Shown in pieces: positions 1 to 7,774 of a stretch of DNA of 64,000 nucleotides. Source of the DNA: a virus; IMG/VR virus record IMGVR_UViG_3300026521_000003, positions 186,001-250,000 of that record, one strand, 5' to 3'. The position numbers and the translations under genes were made by a program. The notes beneath the pieces were generated by a model. It made no database searches, was not told the origin of the DNA, and was given only the letters and a program-made list of their open reading frames with translations. Each line of letters opens with the position of its first letter. Positions within the stretch are counted from its first letter, which is position 1.

Positions 1-662
1 AAGATTTATCTGATGATGAACAGTTTCAAGTTTTACGAATATATGATGTTCACTTTAGAATTGGTGCACCGATGATCACAGATGCAGAATATGATTTATA
101 TGATTCTATATATAAACAAGAAACAAATGATACTACTCCAATTATGTTTGAACCTAGTGTACAAGCTTGGGAGAAGGAAAAACATACTATTGTTATGGGT
201 TCATTGAGTAAATGCAATACTTTAGAAGAAGTAGAGAAATGGAATAATAAGCCTAATATTATTGCTAGTCATAAAGTTATATCTGAAAAACTAGATGGGA
301 TTTCTTTAGAATTGATATACGAGAAAGGTGTATTTAAAAAAGCTATTACTAGAGGAGATGGTAAAGTCGGTGAGAATATAACTGAAAATGCTATTTATTT
401 TGATGGTGTTGTAAAAGAATTAGGAGAAAAGCTAGATTGTGCTGTAAGAGGCGAGGTTATGATTTTAAAGGATAACCTTAATAGTATTAATACTATTCTT
501 TTAAGAGAAGGAAAGGATGCATTAAAGAATACTAGAAATGGTGTTGCCGGTCAAGCAACTAAATTTAAAGATAGAAATGAGGAAATATTATCTCTTATAA
601 CCTTTATTGCATATGAAATTCAAATTTTTAATATTTCTCATACAGGTGAAAATGTTCTTTAA
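1..662 (+). CDS. ligA: NAD-dependent DNA ligase, N-terminal fragment (runs in from before the window)
   Basis: The frame is open from base 3, so the true start lies upstream of the window. The visible part matches the start of the LigA adenylation domain: ITDAEYD near the start, the nucleotide-binding motif K-L-D-G-I, T-R-G-D-G-x-x-G-E, the R-G-E-V motif, and N-T-R-N-G-V-A-G. These belong to the domain that transfers AMP from NAD to the active-site lysine before nick sealing. The frame stops just after the FIAYE segment, so the D-G-V-V-x-K motif, the last adenylation motif, the OB fold, zinc finger, HhH and BRCT regions are all missing. The stop overlaps that of the convergent baseplate gene. 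It may be one half of a split ligase or a broken gene; a single frameshift does not restore the frame. Confidence 0.85.
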   Translation, partial: DLSDDEQFQVLRIYDVHFRIGAPMITDAEYDLYDSIYKQETNDTTPIMFEPSVQAWEKEKHTIVMGSLSKCNTLEEVEKWNNKPNIIASHKVISEKLDGISLELIYEKGVFKKAITRGDGKVGENITENAIYFDGVVKELGEKLDCAVRGEVMILKDNLNSINTILLREGKDALKNTRNGVAGQATKFKDRNEEILSLITFIAYEIQIFNISHTGENVL

Positions 663-1102
663 GTTCTTTTAAATATACTTTCTTTCGGGTCATAACCTAC
701 GGTGGAATCATTAATCCATTGTTGGTCTGTAGCTAATCTTAATTCTAAAATTTCTGTGGTTTCAAATTCTAGATATAATAATTCCATTACAATTATAACT
801 TCTTGTTCTAGATTACCATGTGGATATGCTTCAATTCTAAGAACTTGTACTCTAGGTTCATATTTTTCAATAACTGTCTGAATTTCAGTTTTAGCTATAT
901 TACGAATTCTATTAATATTTTGTTCATGAATTAATCTATGAAGATTGGTACCATATTCTGGATCATAAACTCTTGAACCTTTTTCTGTTTTTAAAATATT
1001 TAAAATGGATCGTTTTATTAATTCTCTATCATGATCTACAAATCCATCAATACTAGATCCCTCAATAGGGAATAGTCTAAACATGCCTGTATATGTGCTC
1101 AT
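659..1102 (-). CDS. Baseplate wedge protein, T4 gp25-like
   Basis: A 147-aa protein with the gp25/phage lysozyme-like wedge pattern: a short N-terminal extension, then I-x-x-S-I-x-N-I-L-x-T-x-x-G-x-R and D-P-E-Y-G-T-N-L, followed by an alternating helix and strand region. In T4 the gp25 protein sits in the inner baseplate next to gp6 and gp53 and helps tie the wedge to the sheath. The next gene upstream on the same strand is a gp53-like protein one base away, which fits. The length is close to gp25 (about 130 aa). Its stop codon overlaps the stop of the ligase fragment on the other strand. Confidence 0.8.
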   Translation of the reverse strand: MSTYTGMFRLFPIEGSSIDGFVDHDRELIKRSILNILKTEKGSRVYDPEYGTNLHRLIHEQNINRIRNIAKTEIQTVIEKYEPRVQVLRIEAYPHGNLEQEVIIVMELLYLEFETTEILELRLATDQQWINDSTVGYDPKESIFKRT

Positions 1103-1103
1103 T

Positions 1104-1475
1104 TTAATATCCTAATGCTTTTCTTACTGAATTCATAGAAGGTATTTTTAATTTTCTACCAAAGTAGAATCCTGTAAACGGATCTGTTATTCCATTTCGT
1201 TCGGCAATAATCCACCAAAATTTTGAATTACCATAGAATTTATATGATATTGCATCAGGTCTATTAGTGTATTTTGCATGGTCAATAGTCCATACATCAT
1301 CATCTAATTCTGCAATACTTAAATCGACTCTATGTTCCCATGTTTTACTTTTTGTTCCTGGTAACATATATGAAAATCTATTAACATCTCTTTTTGATGT
1401 ATCTTGAACTTTGAACCATTCTTGTTCTTGTTGAGGTACACTAGATCTGCTATCGTCGTATGGTCTTATAGGCAT
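1104..1475 (-). CDS. Baseplate wedge protein, T4 gp53-like
   Basis: The core reads A-I-S-Y-K-F-Y-G-N-S-K-F-W-W-I-I-A-E, then D-P-F-T-G-F and L-K-I-P. This is the pattern of gp53 and related LysM-like baseplate proteins (D-x-I-A-Y-x-x-Y-G-x-x-x-x-W-W-V-I). I place the start at 1475 rather than the in-frame ATG at 1487, because the first ATG carries the ribosome-binding sequence GGAG and the second follows it by six bases. This also puts the start 25 bases from the late-promoter-like box at 1501-1508. It overlaps no other gene and is transcribed with the gp25-like gene. The family assignment rests on a short motif. Confidence 0.6.
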   Translation of the reverse strand: MPIRPYDDSRSSVPQQEQEWFKVQDTSKRDVNRFSYMLPGTKSKTWEHRVDLSIAELDDDVWTIDHAKYTNRPDAISYKFYGNSKFWWIIAERNGITDPFTGFYFGRKLKIPSMNSVRKALGY

Positions 1476-1500
1476 ATCAAACTCCATTTAGTTATTTACT

Positions 1501-1508
1501 TATTTATT
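1501..1508 (-). promoter_or_regulatory. T4-type late promoter candidate
   Basis: On the minus strand this reads AATAAATA, one base from the T4 late -10 consensus TATAAATA. It lies 25 bases upstream of the gp53-like start at 1475. It should drive the two baseplate genes late in infection. Confidence 0.5.
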
Positions 1509-1547
1509 CAGTAAAATGTAAAATATTTGTATAAAGGGGAAAATCAT

Positions 1548-1979
1548 ATGCAAGACTATTTAAAAAATGTTTATAGAATACATATTGTTGATAGTCATTC
1601 ATTACCGATCAATTTAATATTAGAGGAAGTTTATCATTTATACGATACAACTGAAAGTGGTTATGATGGATGGTCAAGTAATGACAAGTCAAAAAAATCA
1701 TTAATTATTAGTCATCGTAATTGGGCTAATATAGCATTAATATCAAATCCAAAAAATAGATCTATATCTGAATTAATAGGGTATGGTGCTGAATTGGTTG
1801 AAAAATCTTTAGTTTATGACACGATAACAGATGCAACAATACAGATGGCTTTTATAGCTACAAAATTTGATGTAGGTGCAGATAAAATATATGATGTTAC
1901 TAATAATATTTTAAGTGCATCGGCTTATAAACAATTACTAAAAATATTTTATAATGATTTTCCTGAAAAAATTATTTAA
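1548..1979 (+). CDS. Unrecognised 143-aa protein with PE tail
   Basis: No family recognised. The ATG at 1548 is chosen over an in-frame TTG at 1527, because an AAAGGGGA ribosome-binding site lies between them. The N-terminal half has a mixed composition with YDGWSS and SHRNWANIA segments. The C-terminal half is helical and ends DFPEKII directly before the stop, which is the first of the 24 PE tails in the window. It is followed nine bases later by the P-loop gene in the same direction. Confidence 0.75.
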   Translation: MQDYLKNVYRIHIVDSHSLPINLILEEVYHLYDTTESGYDGWSSNDKSKKSLIISHRNWANIALISNPKNRSISELIGYGAELVEKSLVYDTITDATIQMAFIATKFDVGADKIYDVTNNILSASAYKQLLKIFYNDFPEKII

Positions 1980-1988
1980 GGATGAAAA

Positions 1989-2564
1989 ATGATAAGAATT
2001 GCGTTATTGGGTGCACCTGGATGTGGGAAATCGACATTAGCAGCATATGTTTTTGCTATGTTAAAAGATGAAGGATTAGATGGAGATCTCGTTCAAGAAT
2101 ATATTAGAGAACATATTAATAAGCATAAAAAAGTACCATCGATTACATTTCAATCAATAGTTTATGAGCGTCAATTAGAAAAAGAAAAGATACTGCCAAA
2201 AAACTTAGATTTCTTTGTAACAGATAGTCCTCATATTTTATCGTATGTTTATGCTGCAATGTATATAGATTATAATGATATTGATCAGGTAGAATTATTA
2301 GCGGATTTATATTTTAAATTTTTAAAAGAGAGTAGAACCGCTTATGATTTAGTTTATGTCTTGGAGCATAATCATAAACCTAATATGGAAGATGGAGTAC
2401 GATACCAATCTAAACAAGAGATGAAAATTCTTAAAAAAGGTATTCCACATTTTTTAGATATGCATAAAGTTAATTATAAAGTGTTAGATAAAGAATTGTC
2501 TACAAAAGATAGAGCTAAAAAAATAGTTAAAGATGTTAAAAAAATGCTAAAAAGTAATAAATAA
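1989..2564 (+). CDS. P-loop NTPase, NadR/AAA_28-like nucleoside kinase fold
   Basis: A 191-aa protein with a perfect Walker A motif, G-A-P-G-C-G-K-S-T, at residues 8-16. Next come E-Y-I-R-E-H-I and T-D-S-P-H-I-L-S-Y-V-Y, the latter in the position of the Walker B/DxS region of small-molecule kinases such as NadR and the AAA_28 family, and D-G-V-R-Y-Q-S near residue 133. The C-terminal 30 residues are lysine-rich. In phages such proteins often phosphorylate ribosylnicotinamide or nucleosides, but the substrate cannot be read here. The start is the ATG at 1989 with a GGATG sequence just upstream. It has no PE tail, unlike its upstream neighbour. Confidence 0.7.
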   Translation: MIRIALLGAPGCGKSTLAAYVFAMLKDEGLDGDLVQEYIREHINKHKKVPSITFQSIVYERQLEKEKILPKNLDFFVTDSPHILSYVYAAMYIDYNDIDQVELLADLYFKFLKESRTAYDLVYVLEHNHKPNMEDGVRYQSKQEMKILKKGIPHFLDMHKVNYKVLDKELSTKDRAKKIVKDVKKMLKSNK

Positions 2565-2592
2565 TACTAAAATAGTAAAGGAACATAAAAGT

Positions 2593-3237
2593 ATGAAATT
2601 AGAGCAATATATGTTTACGGAAGAAGAATATACGCAATTAGTTACAATTTTTGAAATGCAAGAAATTTTAAGAAGACCAGAATTATTAGACGAAGGATTT
2701 ATTTTAGAAGAAGGAATAACCGATACTTTTAAAAATATGATGGATACAGTTTATAAGCATTCTAATACAATTAAAAAACATGCTCATGGTGGTTTAATTT
2801 CACAAATTAAAAAAGCGACTACAAATGGATGGAAATTTTTAAAAGCTGTAGTTCAATTTTATAATAAAAAGATTACAGAAGATGAATTTAAAGCTGTATG
2901 GGAGGAATTAAAACCATCACAAAAAGAAATAATGGATTTTCTTATTAATTTAGATATGGTAACACTTCATTTAATTACCGGACCTTTACATATGATTGGA
3001 GCAATAACAGGAATTCATTTAGATCATATAGTAGCTGAAAGATTAAAAAAATCTGGAATAGAAACAGATTCTGAAGTTGGTTTGATAACAAATATTTATA
3101 ATATTGCTAAACAATTAAAAGATCGCGTTACTACAATTCTAGATGGTGAAGCAAAAGAGAAAGCTGTGGCTGCTGTAACTAATTTAGCTGCAGCACTACC
3201 AGGACCAACTCCGGAGGAATTTGGAGTTGCTTCATAA
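2593..3237 (+). CDS. Unrecognised helical protein, possible processed head protein
   Basis: A 214-aa protein of mainly helical character with no family recognised. The first 45 residues are acidic and contain L-L-D-E-G and L-E-E-G, which fit the [L/I]-x-E then A/G/S rule for T4-type prohead protease sites. The middle is more basic (residues 50-110), and the last third has a glycine- and alanine-rich hydrophobic stretch (TGPLHMIGAITGIHLDH, then AAVTNLAAALPGP). It could be an internal or structural protein. The head-protein idea is inference only. Confidence 0.7.
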   Translation: MKLEQYMFTEEEYTQLVTIFEMQEILRRPELLDEGFILEEGITDTFKNMMDTVYKHSNTIKKHAHGGLISQIKKATTNGWKFLKAVVQFYNKKITEDEFKAVWEELKPSQKEIMDFLINLDMVTLHLITGPLHMIGAITGIHLDHIVAERLKKSGIETDSEVGLITNIYNIAKQLKDRVTTILDGEAKEKAVAAVTNLAAALPGPTPEEFGVAS

Positions 3238-3247
3238 TTTATATTTT

Positions 3248-3256
3248 TTGTATAAT
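3248..3256 (+). promoter_or_regulatory. Sigma-70-like -10 box TTGTATAAT
   Basis: TTGTATAAT ends 26 bases before the ATG of the gene at 3283. The same nonamer or ATGTATAAT stands at similar distances before several other genes in the window. No clear -35 box is seen. Confidence 0.4.
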
Positions 3257-3282
3257 TATATAAAACCAATGAAGGAATATTA

Positions 3283-3669
3283 ATGTCTAAAAATTTTGAA
3301 ATAAATTTAACACCGCAGCATGAAGAATGGATTAAGCTAATCCCAAATGCATCAAAAAATATGGATATTGTATTTAATAAACTTATTGAATATTCAATAA
3401 ACGATAATATTTTATTAGAGATTATTTCGCAAACTTTAACGGTTGCGGATTTACAAAAATTCAAAAATAGTTATTCAAAAATGCAATCAAAAAGAGCTTC
3501 GTTTATAGATGATTTAGAAATTACTAAAAAGTCTATGAAGCATATCGAAATAGTAGATGAACCAAAAATTATTGAAGATTTAGAACCTATAAAAAAAGAA
3601 ACTAAAATATCACAAAAACCAAAACAGTCTAAAAAAGTTTCTCATGGTTTTGATGAAGATACATTTTAA
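3283..3669 (+). CDS. Unrecognised 128-aa protein with lysine- and acid-rich tail
   Basis: No family recognised. Residues 1-75 look like a small helical domain containing T-P-Q-H-E-E-W-I-K-L-I. Residues 80-128 are a charged, probably disordered tail with alternating lysine and glutamate, ending D-E-D-T-F. The start is the ATG at 3283 preceded by GAAGGAATATTA. It is followed nine bases later by the next gene and preceded by a -10-like box. Confidence 0.7.
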   Translation: MSKNFEINLTPQHEEWIKLIPNASKNMDIVFNKLIEYSINDNILLEIISQTLTVADLQKFKNSYSKMQSKRASFIDDLEITKKSMKHIEIVDEPKIIEDLEPIKKETKISQKPKQSKKVSHGFDEDTF

Positions 3670-3678
3670 AGGAAAAAT

Positions 3679-3969
3679 ATGAAATTGTTATTAACTGATA
3701 AATTAACAAATGAAGAATTAATTGAACTAAAAAAAAGAGTATCCATTATGATGGGAGAAATGTTTATGGAGGGTATCACTACTGGTAGAGAGTTATATAC
3801 TGATGATCTCCATCCAGATACAGAACGTTTGATAAAAAATAGAATTGATGATATTTCTAAATATATTTTGGATGATGTTATATGGACAAGAAAACCAAAT
3901 GAAGATAATCCAGATTTAGATGAAATTGAAAAGTCTGGACCAGATCAACAAAATATTAAAGAGGTTTAA
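3679..3969 (+). CDS. Unrecognised 96-aa acidic protein
   Basis: No family recognised. It has an amphipathic helical first half (LTNEELIELKKR) and an acidic, proline-containing C-terminus. The start follows AAAGGAAAAAT. The gene ends inside the hairpin at 3957-3978, and its stop overlaps that of the convergent gene by four bases. Confidence 0.65.
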   Translation: MKLLLTDKLTNEELIELKKRVSIMMGEMFMEGITTGRELYTDDLHPDTERLIKNRIDDISKYILDDVIWTRKPNEDNPDLDEIEKSGPDQQNIKEV

Positions 3970-3978
3970 GCCTCTTTA
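3957..3978. terminator. Hairpin between convergent genes, bidirectional terminator candidate
   Basis: Perfect 8-bp arms TAAAGAGG and CCTCTTTA flank a six-base loop (TTTAAG). The hairpin spans the overlapping stops of the genes ending at 3969 (+) and 3966 (-). No strong T-run follows, so termination strength is uncertain. Confidence 0.55.
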
Positions 3979-4322
3979 ACTTTGTCCATGTATTTAAATA
4001 TTAAATCTGCACGAGATTTTTCTAATTCTTTATATCGCTCTTGAAAATTAATTTTTTCAATATCTTCAAAATCAACATTTTCCATATTTTCTTTTAACTC
4101 TTGTGTAGTAATAAGATAAGCAACAGCAAATTTTGTAGCATCTTCTATATTTTTTGATACTGCCCACGAAGCTATAGTTAATGAGGATTCACCAGAAAAT
4201 TCTAAATATGTTTTTTCTTCATTAAAGTATCGCTCAAAAGTTCTTTTAATAATTAATATTTCATTTTTTGAATTCCACCTACCATTATCAAGGATATAAA
4301 TATCATCACCATGCTTAAACAT
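3966..4322 (-). CDS. Unrecognised 118-aa protein
   Basis: No family recognised. It begins with a short beta-like segment (HGDDIYILDNGRW) and continues as helical, charged sequence ending KVKEA. I take the ATG at 4322, placed just after GGGGAT, instead of an in-frame TTG at 4334. With this start the gene overlaps the stop of the upstream gene (4315) by eight bases, typical of translational coupling in this genome. Confidence 0.65.
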   Translation of the reverse strand: MFKHGDDIYILDNGRWNSKNEILIIKRTFERYFNEEKTYLEFSGESSLTIASWAVSKNIEDATKFAVAYLITTQELKENMENVDFEDIEKINFQERYKELEKSRADLIFKYMDKVKEA

Positions 4323-4701
4323 TATTATCCCCAATTACGGTAACTACAACACCATCTTTTACAGTAACTTTATGATTGTTTATAGAAAATGTGCCGTTTC
4401 CAATCAATTTAATTTCATCTAACTTATTTGATGGAATAATCTTATTCTGTAATTCATTTAGATCAATTCCTAGTACTCGTTCTATATAACGTAACATAGC
4501 ATGTTCACTAATTACTATATTTGATGGAGTCTTCTTTTTAAGTTTTTCTATTGCGCTTTGTAAATAGTCGATTTTTTTCTTCATAGCAGCAGATTCTTTT
4601 TGTTTCTCAGCAATTTCGATGTTTAATGTTTTTCTTTCTGCTTGAAGTTTATTTCGTCTAGTTTCAAGACCTTTCAGTTCGGCTGAATTTTTTATTGACA
4701 T
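4315..4701 (-). CDS. Coiled-coil phage protein with HAMLRYIERV motif
   Basis: A 128-aa protein. Residues 8-58 are a lysine- and glutamate-rich coiled coil. Residues 60-85 carry I-S-E-H-A-M-L-R-Y-I-E-R-V-L-G-I-D, a motif I associate with uncharacterised phage proteins and loosely with small RNase toxin folds in which a His-Arg helix is catalytic. The C-terminal 40 residues form short strands. Function is unknown. It overlaps both neighbours by about ten bases, so it is the middle gene of a three-gene minus-strand operon headed by the phosphoesterase. Confidence 0.65.
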   Translation of the reverse strand: MSIKNSAELKGLETRRNKLQAERKTLNIEIAEKQKESAAMKKKIDYLQSAIEKLKKKTPSNIVISEHAMLRYIERVLGIDLNELQNKIIPSNKLDEIKLIGNGTFSINNHKVTVKDGVVVTVIGDNNV

Positions 4702-5462
4702 GTTTTAACATCTCCTAATAATGATGAAATTTTTATTGGTGAAAGGCTAGTACAATGTTCTAACGATACATTAATACTATTTGAAAAAATACTATTTTTT
4801 GTATGTGTATGTCCATGTATATTGATTTCGCCCGATACATCTGTAAAAATTTCTTCTAATAAATCTGTTATCTTCCCATATTTTTTCACATCCCACTCAT
4901 TATTATTAAAAATAGGATAATGTGAAAATAATACTGTTTTGTTATCAATTTCAATAAATAAACCGTTCCAATATCTATCGATTTTTGGAGTTAGATCAAA
5001 GGTATTATTACCTATAACTATTTTTATATTTTCAATAACATCTTTCCAACCAGCTTCAATATATGTTCTTGCATTTTTTAAATCGTGATTTCCTCTTATA
5101 AGTATTTTATTACCGTTTAATCTTTTAGTTATTTCATCAATTCCTCTAAATGCAAAATCCCCAAGATGTAATACGGTGTCATTTACACCTATATTATTAT
5201 TCCATTTTTCAACTAACATTTCATCATGATAAGGTATTAAAAATTTTGCTAGTTTAGTCATACGTTCATTATTTCTTTGTTCATCGATAGGTATTGAGTT
5301 GATAAGAGATAAGAGTTCAGTACTTTCTGAAATAATATCGGTATTATAGTCTAATAGATATTCTAAACGTATAGGTTCAAATATAAGTACTCTCCAATGA
5401 CCGAAATGAGTATCGGATATAATCCAATTATCGTCATTGATTGTTGTAGATAAATCAATCAT
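4692..5462 (-). CDS. Calcineurin-like metallophosphoesterase
   Basis: A 256-aa protein with the metallophosphoesterase signature in order: S-D-T-H-F-G-H near residue 17, G-D-F-A-F near residue 101, G-N-H-D near residue 124, S-H-Y-P near residue 179 and H-G-H-T-H near residue 214. These supply the two-metal site of the family. Phage relatives act on phosphodiesters or on phosphoprotein or nucleotide substrates; the substrate cannot be told here. The segment between the first and second motifs carries an unusually long helical insertion (residues 30-80). It heads the minus-strand operon 5462 to 3966, with AAAGGAAAATT before the ATG. Confidence 0.85.
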   Translation of the reverse strand: MIDLSTTINDDNWIISDTHFGHWRVLIFEPIRLEYLLDYNTDIISESTELLSLINSIPIDEQRNNERMTKLAKFLIPYHDEMLVEKWNNNIGVNDTVLHLGDFAFRGIDEITKRLNGNKILIRGNHDLKNARTYIEAGWKDVIENIKIVIGNNTFDLTPKIDRYWNGLFIEIDNKTVLFSHYPIFNNNEWDVKKYGKITDLLEEIFTDVSGEINIHGHTHTKNSIFSNSINVSLEHCTSLSPIKISSLLGDVKTCQ

Positions 5463-5525
5463 AATTTTCCTTTAAATATTTGGAATATAATACCAAATAC
5501 AAACTTAAATTATGATTAATTATAA

Positions 5526-5798
5526 TTAAATGAGATTTTCTAAATAATCTAAAGCTTCGTCTTTTGATAAAATGATATGTTCGGCAGCAAAGATCATATT
5601 TCCAACGTCGTCTTTTGTTGCTCTATACAAGTCTGCCATTTCATCATTATTAGGTATTCTTATTGCTGCTAATGCTGCAAAATAAAAATCATCTATTTCA
5701 TCATCATCACTAGGAATATATAGTAGAATTATATATGGCGCAATAGAATCATATTCTTCAATGGCATCTATTAACATCTCTATTTGTGCTTCAAACAT
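5526..5798 (-). CDS. Unrecognised small acidic protein
   Basis: A 90-aa protein with strong negative charge (D-D-D-E-I-D-D near residue 30) and hydrophobic segments IAPYIILLYI and FAALAAIRI. It could be a DNA mimic or an inhibitor, but nothing proves it. It ends L-E-N-L-I without the PE pattern. It is monocistronic, with a -10-like box upstream at 5821-5829 and AAGGAGCAAGT before the ATG. Confidence 0.65.
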   Translation of the reverse strand: MFEAQIEMLIDAIEEYDSIAPYIILLYIPSDDDEIDDFYFAALAAIRIPNNDEMADLYRATKDDVGNMIFAAEHIILSKDEALDYLENLI

Positions 5799-5820
5799 AT
5801 ACTTGCTCCTTATTATCTTA

Positions 5821-5829
5821 ATTATACAA
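5821..5829 (-). promoter_or_regulatory. Sigma-70-like -10 box TTGTATAAT (minus strand)
   Basis: ATTATACAA on the plus strand gives TTGTATAAT on the minus strand, 22 bases upstream of the start at 5798. It is the same nonamer as at 3248, 12235, 29358 and 31874. Confidence 0.4.
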
Positions 5830-5906
5830 AAATTAGATTATACTTTTTTTAATCTTTATCTAAGATTATTTATTATATAATTAATGAAAAAAAGGATTTT
5901 CTAATA

Positions 5907-6272
5907 TTGTTTAAGATAAGTAATGAAGAACTTATTATTGGTGATGGTATATGGGTCTTTAAACTAGATTTATTGGCTACATCAGTTTTAGAAATAACTC
6001 ACCCTAAATACTATATTTATAAAGGCAAATATTCGGATGATATGACAGAGTATATTTTACTTACTAATAATGGTTATGAGCTAAAAATACCGGTCACTAT
6101 ATATTTTACTCATTTAGAAACAGGCAATTATATTTTAAGATCGTCAAGACAGGATATTATCTATATTCTCAAAAATATATTAAAAAATACAACTTGTGAT
6201 ATGAGTTGTAGATTCTTAACTAGAGAATATTTGAAAACAATAGAAAAGGATTTTCCAGAATGGCTGGTTTAA
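5907..6272 (+). CDS. Unrecognised 121-aa beta-rich protein with PE tail
   Basis: The first 75 residues alternate in a way that suggests a small beta-barrel (DGIWVFKL, KYYIYKGKY, EYILLTNNGYELKIPV). The last 45 form helices ending KDFPEWLV-stop. The start codon appears to be TTG, with AAAAAGGA ten bases upstream; no ATG is available nearby. The next gene starts inside the tail codons, since CCAGAATGG encodes both P-E-W and the ATG of the gene at 6260. No family recognised. Confidence 0.7.
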   Translation: MFKISNEELIIGDGIWVFKLDLLATSVLEITHPKYYIYKGKYSDDMTEYILLTNNGYELKIPVTIYFTHLETGNYILRSSRQDIIYILKNILKNTTCDMSCRFLTREYLKTIEKDFPEWLV

Positions 6273-6778
6273 TTGTTGAAGAATCTGGTTTAACTCCAGA
6301 TAATCTACCATATTATATTATTGTTGATGAAACTTTAGGTACACGTAATGGTTATGTTGGTGTTTTTAAAAATCATCCATATTATAAAAAGCACTATACT
6401 CATGGATTGTTAGAAATTGAAGATTACGAACAATCGATCGAATATAACATATCTGTTCATGGTGGAATAACATATAGTGGATTTTTACAGACTGAAATAA
6501 TCGGTGCGGATAATCCTTATTATTTTGGATTTGATTGTGGTCATTTAGGAGATGGAAAGATTTCTCCGGATGATATGGATTTAATTATTGCTGATACAAA
6601 ACTAGATGATAAAACCAAACAAAGATTGAAGAATAGCTATAGATCTACACATTCGCTATTTGCTAAGTATGGTGTTCTGAATTTTAATAGTCCAAATGAA
6701 AAAGTTCGTAGTAAAGAATATGTCCGAGAAGAATGTTTTAAATTGAGTTCTCAGTTAATAAAATTGGAGGATATATAA
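6260..6778 (+). CDS. Unrecognised 172-aa protein
   Basis: No family recognised, although the middle (VHGGITYSGFLQ and YYFGFDCGHLGDG) resembles a group of uncharacterised phage proteins with an H-G-G-x-T-Y signature. It also has a C-terminal helical region (residues 110-172). It starts inside the PE-tail codons of the previous gene, 13 bases before that gene ends, so the two are translationally coupled. It carries no PE tail itself. The next gene begins at its last base (TAATG). Confidence 0.7.
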   Translation: MAGLIVEESGLTPDNLPYYIIVDETLGTRNGYVGVFKNHPYYKKHYTHGLLEIEDYEQSIEYNISVHGGITYSGFLQTEIIGADNPYYFGFDCGHLGDGKISPDDMDLIIADTKLDDKTKQRLKNSYRSTHSLFAKYGVLNFNSPNEKVRSKEYVREECFKLSSQLIKLEDI

Positions 6779-7353
6779 TGTTATTTGATTTTGAAAGGCC
6801 TTTATATACAAGACAAGATTTAACTGAATATAATATTGATAGAAATAAGTTTTATTATATCGGATTTAAAAGTGGAAATCAGATTAAATCAAGACCGATA
6901 AAAATATTAGATATATATACTGTTCGATCAACTTCCACCGGCTCTAAATATTTACGTACAGACGTAAAGTGGAAATATATTTTTGAGGTTGAATCTAAAT
7001 TTAATAGGAAAATTAGAAAATTGGATTTTTGGAAGAAAATATTTGGATCTAAAAAAATATTAGATAAACCTATTACGGAAAAATATGAAATTATTTTTCA
7101 AGAAGATTATGATATGATTAACTTTTATTTGCTTGCTGAAACTCCGGAAGAAGCGGAAGTAAAATGTTTGTTGCAATTAGAGAGAAATAATAAATTATAT
7201 AATATATCTAAAAAAATAGTTATGGAATATAAGGAATTATATCCTAATATTTTTTTAAAGGTATTAGATCAAAAATATGATAAATTATGTAATGATACCA
7301 ATTATTACAGCTTTTTCAATATTTTAGATGATACAAGGAATAAACATGGCTAG
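6778..7353 (+). CDS. Unrecognised 191-aa protein
   Basis: It has a good start (GGAGGATATATA-ATG). The N-terminal half has strand-like segments (KFYYIGFKSGNQIK, KYIFEVESKF) and a basic patch around residues 75-95. The C-terminal half is helical and contains E-L-Y-P-N-I-F-L-K-V about 35 residues from the end, which looks like a displaced or decayed PE-tail motif. No family recognised. It overlaps the next gene by eight bases. Confidence 0.65.
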   Translation: MLFDFERPLYTRQDLTEYNIDRNKFYYIGFKSGNQIKSRPIKILDIYTVRSTSTGSKYLRTDVKWKYIFEVESKFNRKIRKLDFWKKIFGSKKILDKPITEKYEIIFQEDYDMINFYLLAETPEEAEVKCLLQLERNNKLYNISKKIVMEYKELYPNIFLKVLDQKYDKLCNDTNYYSFFNILDDTRNKHG

Positions 7354-7774
7354 TTTTTTTTCAAAGTCTAACCCTAATATTTTTACATCAAAAAATACTT
7401 TTGTACATACATTAGTTTCAGAGGTCAGAGCAAACGGTAGTATTGATTTTTGGGTATTAAATAAACAACATTTAGAAATTTATAAATTTAGAGTTATACA
7501 AATATCAGATTTTGATATAACCATTGATTTGATTAATGATTTAGCTAATGAATTTATAATGAATACAACATTTGTAATTCATATGAAAAATAAAATTGTA
7601 GAGTTGATGGATGAAATACCGGGAAAAGTATATTTAAAACGATTAGATTGTTATCGAGATTTATATAGTGGTTTGAATGAAAAACTCAAAAGAGTAAAAA
7701 GTGATGATTTACGAATAGAATTAGAAGAAAAAGTAGATTACATTGAATCTACTTTTCCAGAATTATTAATTTGA
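7346..7774 (+). CDS. Unrecognised 142-aa protein with PE tail
   Basis: The start at 7346 is chosen because AAGGA lies five bases upstream; an in-frame ATG at 7328 lies inside the previous gene and lacks such a site. The N-terminus is serine- and phenylalanine-rich (ASFFSKS), the centre is mixed, and a long charged helix (NEKLKRVKSDDLRIELEEK) precedes the terminal TFPELLI. The stop directly abuts the stop of the convergent gene at 7775. No family recognised. Confidence 0.7.
   Translation: MASFFSKSNPNIFTSKNTFVHTLVSEVRANGSIDFWVLNKQHLEIYKFRVIQISDFDITIDLINDLANEFIMNTTFVIHMKNKIVELMDEIPGKVYLKRLDCYRDLYSGLNEKLKRVKSDDLRIELEEKVDYIESTFPELLI

Noticed and set aside
600-760. A simple frameshift in the ligase gene
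   Set aside because: The other plus-strand frames after 640 close within a few codons, and the region codes for the gp25-like protein on the other strand.
3096-3464. 122-aa minus-strand frame
   Set aside because: It covers two well-supported plus-strand genes and has no start signal.
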